This document shows, piece after piece, positions 57,414-64,000 of a DNA stretch of 64,000 nucleotides. The stretch comes from Streptomyces sp. NBC_01471 (GTDB taxonomy: Bacteria; Actinomycetota; Actinomycetes; Streptomycetales; Streptomycetaceae), in assembly GCF_041438865.1 (NCBI RefSeq), contig NZ_CP109450.1:5768501-5832500 (forward strand), written 5' to 3'. A model generated the notes under the pieces. It saw only the letters and a program-made list of their open reading frames with translations. It had not been told where the DNA came from and did no database searches. The position numbers were made by a program, and so were the translations under genes. Position 1 is the first letter of the stretch. Every line of letters begins with the position of its first letter.

Positions 57414-57540
57414 TCAGCCGTTCCTCGGGGCGGCCTGCTGGACGGCCTCGAAGGCCACAGGGACGAGCCGGAGGCGGCGGGCCTGGGACGCTCGCCGCTC
57501 TCTGCGCCGCCGCCGCGGGCATGGACGTGGCCGTCCACTG
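57414..57540 (-). pseudogene. Decayed 3' copy of the neighbouring monooxygenase gene
   Basis: Read leftwards, MDGHVHARGGGAESGERPRP ... SGSSLW, then in a shifted frame AFEAVQQAAPRNG, aligns with MEGPMKAAHQGGGDRPKP ... SGSSVWSFEVVQQAAPKSA of the intact gene at 57610-57930. The DNA is about 75% identical by eye over about 125 bp. Only this end remains, with a frameshift. Confidence 0.65.
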
Positions 57541-57552
57541 CGCGAAGTCGGC

Positions 57553-57580
57553 CCCCGCACCGGGTTGTCCAGGTGCGGGG
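57553..57580 (-). terminator. Terminator of the monooxygenase gene
   Basis: 9-bp stem CCCCGCACC / GGTGCGGGG with a 10-nt loop, 30 bp past the monooxygenase stop on the minus strand. Confidence 0.7.
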
Positions 57581-57609
57581 CACCGTACCGAGCAAGTGAC
57601 CGCCGAGAA

Positions 57610-57930
57610 CTATGCGCTCTTGGGCGCCGCCTGCTGCACGACCTCGAAGGACCACACCGAGGAGCCGCTGGAGGCAGGCTTCGGGCGGTCGCCGCCGCCC
57701 TGGTGGGCCGCCTTCATGGGGCCTTCCATCCACGCCTGGAACGATTCCTCGTCGCGCCACCGCGTGTACACCAGGTAGTCGTCGGTGCCTTCGACCGGGC
57801 GGAGCAGCTCGAACCACTCGAAGCCGTCGGAGTTCTCCACCGTCCCCGCGCGGGAGGCGAACCGCTTCTCCAGTACCTCGCGCTGCTCGTCGGGCACGGT
57901 CAGGACATTGATCTTTACGACGCTGGGCAC
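57610..57930 (-). CDS. Antibiotic biosynthesis monooxygenase (ABM) fold protein
   Basis: A 106-residue dimeric alpha/beta-barrel type enzyme from GTG 57930 with AGAGGTG upstream. It opens VVKINVLTVPDEQREVLEKR and continues GFEWFELLRP and YTRWRDEESFQAWMEGPM, the ABM family pattern. Relatives are small cofactor-free monooxygenases or MhuD-like haem degraders. The 3' part is duplicated, in decayed form, immediately downstream. Activity is unassigned. Confidence 0.85.
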   Translation of the reverse strand: MPSVVKINVLTVPDEQREVLEKRFASRAGTVENSDGFEWFELLRPVEGTDDYLVYTRWRDEESFQAWMEGPMKAAHQGGGDRPKPASSGSSVWSFEVVQQAAPKSA

Positions 57931-58176
57931 GTGGCACCTCTTACTGGACGAGACCGAACGTGGACACCTGATCTGGACCACGTGAGAGCAGTCTCGTACA
58001 TCAGGCGGTAGAAACAGCGTGAAGACGACTCACAGTCGCCCCCGAAGCCTGGTGAGCCGTTTTTTCCAGGATCAATGTGCGCGTGAGGGCTGTACCGGCG
58101 CACTCTGCGTGTGGCGGGACTGAGCTGACCGTCGTTCGGCTCCCGCTCTCGGGCCACCGCGGCGTACCGTCAGGGT

Positions 58177-59382
58177 GTGAGCGAGCACCTTGGAGACAAG
58201 ATCGGTCGACTCCGGCGCCTGGCCGACCTCACGCAAGAGGGAATGGCCGAGCGGTCGGGCGTCTCCGTCGACGTCATCCGGAAGCTTGAGCAGAAGCGGA
58301 AGAGTTCCGCACGGCTGCCTACCCTCCACGCCTTGGCCAAGGGGCTTGGAGTCGAGCTGACCACGCTCCTGGGGGACCCGCCTGGGGTCCCGTCCACCGG
58401 TGAAGCTGATCCGCCCCAGCTGGTAGCCGTCCGCAGGGCCATTCACCCGCTCGTGTTCGCTCCACCCGAGGACCCCGACGGGGCAGACGTACTGACGCCT
58501 TCTCTCCTGCGGGCCGAGATCGCCGACGCCTGGAGTCTCTATCACTCTGCCGAGTTCCCGCAGCTTCTGAACCTGCTGCCTGGGATCCTCGCTGACGCTC
58601 GTCTCACGGCGTCCGAGGAGGGTACCGAGGGGCAAGCCGCACTCGGCAAGGCGTATCAGCTGGCCGGACACCTGAGCATCCGTCTGGGCAAGCTCGATCT
58701 GGCTCTGGCGGCTCTGGAGCGTGCCATAGGTGCTGCCCAGGTCTCAGGGGATCCGCTTCTGGTCGCGATGATCTGTAACTCTCCGGCGTGGGCGTACCAG
58801 AGGTCCAACCGCCTGGACGACGCGAAGAGCATTGCTCTGCACGCGGCTCAGAATCTGGAACGGGACGGCCTCATTGACGACGCCTCCGGGCTCCGCGTCT
58901 GGGGCGGGCTGACGATGAGCGCGGCCACCTCATACGCGCGGTTGGACGAGTACGACAGCGCCGACACGATGATGCGCGCCGCTGAAAAGGCCGCCGGACG
59001 CCTGGCGAAGATGCCGCCCACCGAGGGTGACGGACGGCTCCTGTCCATCTTCAGCAAGTCTTCCGTCCGCATCGAGCGCGTCCGTCTGGCTGTGCAGCAC
59101 GAGCGGCCGGCGGAGGCTCTGGAGCTGGCCAAAGGCATGCGCCTGTCGAAGGACACGCCCTCGTCATGGCGTACATGGCTGCTCCTTGACGTGGCACGGG
59201 CTCACACCGACCTGGGGAACGCGGACGGGGCTGTCAAGGCACTGGAGTCGCTGCGGCGTGTTGCGCCCACGTGGATGCGGCATCACACGCTGGCTGTGGC
59301 CATCGTCAATGACCTGTGGGAACTTCCATCACGCCCCGCGGGGCTGCGCCCGATCGCGGAATTCCTCGGCGTAGCCAATTAG
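58177..59382 (+). CDS. XRE-type regulator with TPR-like C-terminal region
   Basis: A 401-residue protein. Helix-turn-helix: LTQEGMAERSGVSVDVIRKL (about 19-38). After residue about 110 comes a series of TPR-like helices (ALGKAYQLAGHLSIRLGKLD, ASGLRVWGGLTMSAATSYAR, LDVARAHTDLGNADGAVKAL). GTG 58177 stands 7 nt after a -10-like TACCGT (58165-58170) with no ribosome site, consistent with a leaderless mRNA. It is divergent from the ABM gene. The ligand and targets are unknown. Confidence 0.85.
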   Translation: MSEHLGDKIGRLRRLADLTQEGMAERSGVSVDVIRKLEQKRKSSARLPTLHALAKGLGVELTTLLGDPPGVPSTGEADPPQLVAVRRAIHPLVFAPPEDPDGADVLTPSLLRAEIADAWSLYHSAEFPQLLNLLPGILADARLTASEEGTEGQAALGKAYQLAGHLSIRLGKLDLALAALERAIGAAQVSGDPLLVAMICNSPAWAYQRSNRLDDAKSIALHAAQNLERDGLIDDASGLRVWGGLTMSAATSYARLDEYDSADTMMRAAEKAAGRLAKMPPTEGDGRLLSIFSKSSVRIERVRLAVQHERPAEALELAKGMRLSKDTPSSWRTWLLLDVARAHTDLGNADGAVKALESLRRVAPTWMRHHTLAVAIVNDLWELPSRPAGLRPIAEFLGVAN

Positions 59383-59874
59383 CGTGGCGTAACTAGGACG
59401 CTCCATCCCTGGAGTCCCCCCGATCGTGGCGGAATGCTCGACGCATCAGCCACAGCGGGAGGTGCGGTCACCTGCGCGACCAGACGACGATGTCAGGCCC
59501 AGTTCAATTATCCGAACCAGGCGGGTCGCCCGCTCCCGCGCGCGGTTGTGATGTCTGCACCGCGCTGGTCGGCCAATGGCCACCGTGAGGCGAAGCGGCA
59601 GGCATGGCCCGACCGTCCCTGTCCGATCCACACGGGTACTCCTGTGCCCGCGCGGGCTGACCGAGGTGTCAGCTGACCTCTGCCCCCACTGGTCCGCCTG
59701 CCTCCCCCCACGGCGGAAGGGTCGGGGTGTCGTCGTGCCCAGTTCGTGAGCCGTGCACGGGTTGGGCCGGGGCTCCTCAGATTCGTCCATGTGCGTGGGT
59801 CGGCAGACTCATTGATCTTCACGATGCTCATGTCGCCCACCCTGCCGTCCGGGCGCCCGTACGTGCCGGGCGGG
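59383..59874. other. 492-bp gap; possible relic of an ABM gene 5' end at 59811-59832
   Basis: No whole gene is seen. On the minus strand ATG 59832 opens MSIVKIN, the ABM family start, and the DNA CATTGATCTTCACGATGCT (59811-59829) matches 17 of 19 bases at the same place in the intact ABM gene (57908-57926), then homology stops. The rest shows no recognisable signal. Confidence 0.4.
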
Positions 59875-61047
59875 TCAGAGGAGCGGCGGCGGCCCCTGCA
59901 CCGGCGGCGGAGGTGCGACCGGGCGACGGCGGCGGGCGCGCACCAGCAGCAGCGCCGCCACGACGAGCACCACCAGCACTCCGCCCGCGGTCAGCAGCCA
60001 GACCGGGAGCCCGCCCACCGTCAGCAGCTTCTCCTCGAAGATCACCCGCTGGTAGGGGCGGTCGGAGGCGGTACGGCGCAGTTCGTGGTCCCCGTCGATC
60101 CGGGACGGTTCGGGGAAGCTCTGTCGCAGCGCGGTCAGATACCGCTCACCGTCCGCGAAGCGGCCCAGCGCACCGGTGGACGGAATCCGCCCGGCGTACG
60201 TCACTTCGGGCGGCAGCCCGCCGATGGCACTCCGCGGCTCCATCCGGTGCGCGGCCAGCACGTACAGCCCCAGGGTCTGGGGATTCCGCGCCCGCCGGGA
60301 CAACCGCATCGGATAGACGGGCCGGTCGCTGGCGAAGCTCAGCCGCAGTGGGTCGAGGACGCCCGTGAGCGTGCCGCCCTTGCGGTCGGGGGCCAGCCGC
60401 ACCGCGACGTACTCCCACTTCTGGTCGACGTAGGGCTTCAGGTCCTGCGACATCCCGCCGGGCAGCCGGAAGCCGTTCACCCGGAGCCAGCTGTCCAGGG
60501 CCCCGGGGTCGGTGGCCGTCAGCCGGGCGACGTCGAAGGGGCCCAGCCGCTCGCGGCCGACGACACCGACGGCGGGAGCGCCCGCGGGGCGCGCGGCGCC
60601 GGACGTGCCGTCACCACCGGACCCGGAGGCGAACGGCCAGTCGCCGCTGCGCGGCCAGAAGTGGTCGCGGGTGCGGTGCACCGGTGCGGTGACCGAATCC
60701 AGCGCGTCGAAGAGAGCGTTGTCGCCGAGCGTGACCGTGGCCCGGTGCGGGACCGGCATGATCCAGGCGGCCCGCGCCGCGTTCCCCGCGACCGTCAGGC
60801 TCATCACGATCTGCTCGCTGCGACCGTCCCAGCGCACCGCCGACGTCTCCCGGTCCACACTCAGCCGGGACGCCGGGTCGTGCACCAGCGCACCGCACCC
60901 GCAGGCGTACGCCGGTGCCATCAGGGATCCCAACTGCACCGCCAGCAGCGCCAGCACCACAAGCAGCGTTCTGCTCCGCCGCCGCGTTCCCGGTCCGCGT
61001 ATCGCCCGCACCCGCAGCCCTCGTACCCGCATCCCCTGTCCCCGCAT
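59875..61047 (-). CDS. DUF2330 membrane protein
   Basis: About 390 residues from ATG 61047; the true start is uncertain because the upstream is GC-rich and several in-frame ATGs occur (61032 also). A signal/anchor (TLLVVLALLAVQLGSLMAPA) is followed by CGCGALVHDPASRLSV, the start of the DUF2330 domain, and a C-terminal transmembrane helix (VWLLTAGGVLVVLVVAALLL) with an Arg-rich tail. The extracellular domain holds few cysteines besides CGC. Function unknown; it is a common streptomycete protein. Confidence 0.85.
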   Translation of the reverse strand: MRGQGMRVRGLRVRAIRGPGTRRRSRTLLVVLALLAVQLGSLMAPAYACGCGALVHDPASRLSVDRETSAVRWDGRSEQIVMSLTVAGNAARAAWIMPVPHRATVTLGDNALFDALDSVTAPVHRTRDHFWPRSGDWPFASGSGGDGTSGAARPAGAPAVGVVGRERLGPFDVARLTATDPGALDSWLRVNGFRLPGGMSQDLKPYVDQKWEYVAVRLAPDRKGGTLTGVLDPLRLSFASDRPVYPMRLSRRARNPQTLGLYVLAAHRMEPRSAIGGLPPEVTYAGRIPSTGALGRFADGERYLTALRQSFPEPSRIDGDHELRRTASDRPYQRVIFEEKLLTVGGLPVWLLTAGGVLVVLVVAALLLVRARRRRPVAPPPPVQGPPPLL

Positions 61048-61491
61048 CCCCCGTGGCCTCTCCCCGTCGCCGTGGCCTGCCGCCGTGCCGTGCCGTGCCG
61101 CCGTCCGACACGAGCACAGACGGCGTGCGGAGGAGGTCGGTTCCGGACAACCCGGCGGGAGGCCCGGCACCGCCCGGCGCGGCCACGGGCGTACGTGGCG
61201 CCGAGGGGGCCACGGACCGGAGGGGCCTGCGGCCGGGCCCGGGCAGTGCTTGAATGGCCCGGCTGGACAGGCCCGGGGAGCCGGTCACCGGCGAGCCGGG
61301 ACGGCGATCCCGGCGAGGGTGTCGCCGTACCGCCAATGGTCGCTTTCACCGCGACCCTTGGCCGGAACTGTATGGGCCGGGTCAGGTGAACAGGGGGTTG
61401 CCTGCGTCCCTGCTCCGGAGCAGTGCGAGTCTCTATCAGACAAAGGGCCGGGTATCTCCGGTAATGAGGACGGGCGGAGGGCCGGCGGGGC
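61048..61491. other. 444-bp divergent region before the GT87-PAP2 gene
   Basis: No gene is supported. It holds the upstream regions of the DUF2330 gene (leftward) and the GT87-PAP2 gene (rightward), including short GC-rich palindromic stretches but no clear promoter boxes. Confidence 0.35.
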
Positions 61492-63669
61492 GTGGCGAAC
61501 GACGGGCACAGCGGGGCGCGGACTGCGGTGGACGCAGGAGCGGGAATCGAGCGGGCACGGGCGGTGCTCTGGCTGGTCGTCGCCGCACTGGCGGTCCGGC
61601 AGGTGGCGGCCATACTGCGGTTGCCGCCCAGCAGACGCCTCACCGACCTGGAGACGTGGACCGGCGCCGAGGGCGTGCTGCACATCGGCGGGCCGCTCTA
61701 CGCGACGGGAAAGTTCACCGGTACCCCGTTCGCCGGTCTCGTGCTGAAGCCGCTGACCCGCTCCGCCGAACAGAGCCTCGGTGTCGCCTGGACCTTCGGG
61801 TCGCTGCTCCTCGTCGTCGTCCTCGGCATGGTCGCGGCGCGGGCGCTGCCCGGCGAGGTCTCCCGGCGTACGTCGCTGATCGCCGCGCCCGTCGCGATCA
61901 GCCTGCTGATGCTCTCGCTGCCGGTGCGCAACGCCTTCCACCTCGGCCAGACCAGCATCATCCCGGTGCTGCTCGTCCTGCTGGGGTGCTTCGCCGTACG
62001 GGACGAGCGGGGCTCCGGAGTGCTCATCGGGCTCGGGGCCGCGCTCCAGCCCACCGTGCTGCTCTTCGTACCGCTGCTCTGGCTGACCGGCCGCAGACGC
62101 GCCGCGCTCTCCACCACCGCCGCCTTCGCCGTCTGCACCGCCCTCGCCTGGGCCCTGATGGCGCGCGACTCCTGGACGTACTGGGTCCACCACGTGGCGG
62201 GAGCCGGTCTCGGTTCGCACCCGGACGGGCTCGCCAACCAGTCCATGCACGGCGCCCTGCTGCGCTTCGGGCTGCACGGGCCGCTGGAGATCGTGGTCTT
62301 CCTGGTCCTCGCGGTGGCGGTCTCGGTGCTCGCGCTGCGCCGCGCCGCGCGGTACGCGCAGGACGGACAGCTGCTGCTCGCCGTCGCGGTGACCGGCTGC
62401 GCGGCGGTCGCCGTCTCGCCGACCGCCTGGCAGCACCAGCTGCTGTGGGTGCTGCTCGCGGTCGTCGGCCGGGTCGGCCGGCGCGCCGCCGACCGGATGG
62501 TCTGGCCCGCCGTGGTCGTGCTGGTGAGCACCCTGCCGGGCACGATGCTGCTGCCCAACATGGCGGCGCTGTACCCGGTGCGCGACAACGCGGTGCTGCT
62601 GACCGCGCTGGCCGCTGCCTGCGCCGTGCCGTTCATGGGCCGCACCGCGCCCGGCTGGGACGCGGCCGAGCCGACCGTGTACGCCGCGCCCGTCCCGGCC
62701 CGCTGGAGCCGGGTGCCGCTGCTGCCGTTCTGGCGGCGGGTGCTGACCCGCCCCAATCTGCTGCTCGAACTCCTCGCGATCCGCGTCGGCTACTCGGTGT
62801 ACTCGCACATCCGGGCCGCCGCGACCGGCGGCCGGTCCGCCGCCGAGGCGCACGGCCGTACGGTCGTCTCGATCGAGAAGGCCCTGCACATCAACATCGA
62901 GCACTGGGCGAACCACGCGGTGGTGAAGGTCCACTGGCTCGAATCGTTCTTCAACTTCTACTACGAGTCGTTCCACTTCGTGGTGCCGCTGGCGATCCTC
63001 GCCGTGCTGTACGTCCGCCGCCCCAGCGACTACCGCTGGGCGCGTACGTCGCTCTCGTTCGCGACCCTCCTCGGCCTGGTCGGGTTCTACTTCTTCCCGC
63101 TGGCCCCGCCCCGGCTGATGCCGGGCCTGGGCTTCATCGACTCGGTCCACGGGGTACAGGACCTGGCGCACCCGGACTACGGCGCGATGACCGCGATGAC
63201 CAACCAGTACGCGGCGATGCCCTCGCTGCACTTCGGCTGGGCGCTGTGGTGCGGCGTCACCGTCGCGGTCCTGGTCCCGAAGCGCTGGATGAAGGCGCTC
63301 GCGCTGCTCCACCCGCTCTTCACGGTCAGCGCGATCATCGCCACCGCCAACCACTGGGTGCTCGACGCGATCGGCGGGGCGACGGTGGTGGCGCTCGGCT
63401 TCGGGCTCACGTATCTACTGGCGGGCCCGCGCAGGCTGCTGGCGCCCGACGCCGTGCCGGCCGACGGGACGAAGGGCGTGCCGAACGAGGTGCCGGACGA
63501 CGGGACGAAGGGCACGGCGAAGGACGGGACGAACGACGTGGCGGAGGACGGTGCGGCGGGCGGGAGTGCGCCCGGCCGCGCTCGCACCGCCGCCCCTCCG
63601 GAGCCGGAACCCCCGTCCTCCGGACCCCCGTCCTCCGAGCCCGAGCCGGAGGCGGCCGGGGCCGGCTGA
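61492..63669 (+). CDS. Bifunctional GT87 glycosyltransferase / PAP2 phosphatase
   Basis: A 725-residue membrane protein from GTG 61492. The N-terminal about 390 residues resemble GT87 polyprenol-dependent mannosyltransferases (PVRNAFHLGQTSIIPVLLVL, about nine helices). From residue about 440 to 650 is a PAP2/inositolphosphotransferase-like domain with NQYAAMPSLHFGWALWCG and NHWVLDAIGGATVVALG carrying the catalytic histidines. The tail (about residues 650-725) is a low-complexity DGTKG/PSSGP run. Such fusions probably build or dephosphorylate cell-envelope polyprenyl-linked sugars. Confidence 0.88.
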   Translation: MANDGHSGARTAVDAGAGIERARAVLWLVVAALAVRQVAAILRLPPSRRLTDLETWTGAEGVLHIGGPLYATGKFTGTPFAGLVLKPLTRSAEQSLGVAWTFGSLLLVVVLGMVAARALPGEVSRRTSLIAAPVAISLLMLSLPVRNAFHLGQTSIIPVLLVLLGCFAVRDERGSGVLIGLGAALQPTVLLFVPLLWLTGRRRAALSTTAAFAVCTALAWALMARDSWTYWVHHVAGAGLGSHPDGLANQSMHGALLRFGLHGPLEIVVFLVLAVAVSVLALRRAARYAQDGQLLLAVAVTGCAAVAVSPTAWQHQLLWVLLAVVGRVGRRAADRMVWPAVVVLVSTLPGTMLLPNMAALYPVRDNAVLLTALAAACAVPFMGRTAPGWDAAEPTVYAAPVPARWSRVPLLPFWRRVLTRPNLLLELLAIRVGYSVYSHIRAAATGGRSAAEAHGRTVVSIEKALHINIEHWANHAVVKVHWLESFFNFYYESFHFVVPLAILAVLYVRRPSDYRWARTSLSFATLLGLVGFYFFPLAPPRLMPGLGFIDSVHGVQDLAHPDYGAMTAMTNQYAAMPSLHFGWALWCGVTVAVLVPKRWMKALALLHPLFTVSAIIATANHWVLDAIGGATVVALGFGLTYLLAGPRRLLAPDAVPADGTKGVPNEVPDDGTKGTAKDGTNDVAEDGAAGGSAPGRARTAAPPEPEPPSSGPPSSEPEPEAAGAG

Positions 63670-63676
63670 CGGTCCT

Positions 63677-63702
63677 CCGGCCGGGGCCCGGCCCCCGGCC
63701 GG
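63677..63702. terminator. Bidirectional terminator before the P450 gene
   Basis: Perfect 10-bp stem CCGGCCGGGG / CCCCGGCCGG with a 6-nt loop, in the 33-bp gap between convergent genes. Confidence 0.75.
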
Positions 63703-64000
63703 TCAGCCGCGGTTCACCTGGAGTTCCTTGATCCCGTTCAGCCACGCCGAGCGCAGCCGCCGCGGGTCACCGGTCAGCCTGAGGTCCGGCAGTACGTCCG
63801 CGATGGCGTTGAAGATCAGGTTGATCTCCAGTACGGCGAGGGACTTCCCCAGGCAGAAGTGCGGGCCACCGCCGCCGAAGCCGAGGTGCGGATTGGGGTC
63901 GCGGGTGATGTCGAACTGCTCCGGGTTCTCGAAGACCTCGGGGTCGTTGTTGGCCGACGAGTAGAAGATGCCGACCCGCTCACCGGCCTTGATCTGCTGC
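63703..64000 (-). CDS. Cytochrome P450 (CYP125-like), C-terminal part; 5' end outside window
   Basis: About 98 codons of the C-terminus are present. The haem-binding loop FGGGGPHFCLGKSLAVLE is intact, preceded by AGERVGIFYSSANNDPEVFE and followed by LRLTGDPRRLRSAWLNGIKE. The phrase LRSAWLNGIK and the INLIFNAIADVLPDL helix resemble actinobacterial CYP125 (steroid C26/C27 hydroxylase) enzymes. Substrate is not determinable from this fragment. Confidence 0.85.
   Translation of the reverse strand, partial: QQIKAGERVGIFYSSANNDPEVFENPEQFDITRDPNPHLGFGGGGPHFCLGKSLAVLEINLIFNAIADVLPDLRLTGDPRRLRSAWLNGIKELQVNRG

Overview
The window looks like chromosomal Streptomyces DNA. Base composition is very GC-rich with strong third-position G/C, GTG starts are common, many GTGA/ATGA overlaps mark translational coupling, and several families are typical of the genus (DUF5753 regulators, DUF3052, peptidase-inhibitor I36, tandem TerD, homodimeric AceE). 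It reads as a mostly conserved chromosomal stretch with accessory inserts. No insertion sequence, integrase, CRISPR array or rRNA was seen.

Layout. 1-1108: truncated DUF5753 regulator divergent from a small HATPase. 1141-5394: a two-gene STAND-WD40 / small helper operon. Both proteins carry the same short motif (core QAGxDQH), at the C-terminus of the first protein and the N-terminus of the second; this matches bacterial amyloid signalling (BASS/BELL) pairs. 5977-10581: six genes on the plus strand (queD, queE, folE, methyltransferase, glycosyltransferase, queC) that should make preQ0 and a methylated, glycosylated 7-deazapurine. queE has a 5' frame disruption. queC and both genes of the STAND operon contain rare TTA codons, which suggests bldA control. 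10663-19300: serine hydrolase, small proteins, a MerR/aldo-keto reductase unit, a DUF4429 protein, an alpha/beta hydrolase, a TetR/leaderless DHA2 exporter pair and a secreted I36 inhibitor-like protein. 19387-23621: aceE, DUF3052 protein and peroxiredoxin.

23746-32859 is a Ter stress module: two TerD paralogues, a DUF475 membrane protein, a TerA-like protein, a third TerD-type protein, and a tightly coupled biosynthetic operon (CitE-like lyase, phosphoribosyltransferase-TRSP-StiP-PELOTA fusion, HAD hydrolase). 32879-37300: zinc ribbon protein, KDG kinase/KDPG aldolase, coiled-coil protein and a DUF4097-type lipoprotein. 37527: tRNA-Val(UAC) with a HAD pseudogene beside it. 38101-40176: nickel/cobalt permease preceded by two tandem Nur-like boxes, then a SpoIIE-type phosphatase pseudogene.

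40448-64000: RCK-domain protein, DUF1254 protein, DedA, degenerate Cu/Zn SOD-like protein, DoxX, PhoD phosphatase, secreted HNH nuclease, a yybP-ykoY (Mn2+) riboswitch in front of a TMEM165/GDT1 exporter, HAD phosphatase, a broken MFS gene, a DHA2 exporter with an extra C-terminal domain, GNAT, two related helical proteins, an intact monooxygenase beside a decayed copy of itself, an XRE-TPR regulator, a DUF2330 protein, a GT87-PAP2 fusion, and the end of a CYP125-like P450.

Functional themes are metal and oxidative stress (Ter, Ni, Mn, possibly Fe), development-linked conflict or secondary metabolism (STAND pair, deazapurine cluster), and local decay. Three genes (HAD, SpoIIE, MFS) keep both ends but lack the middle.
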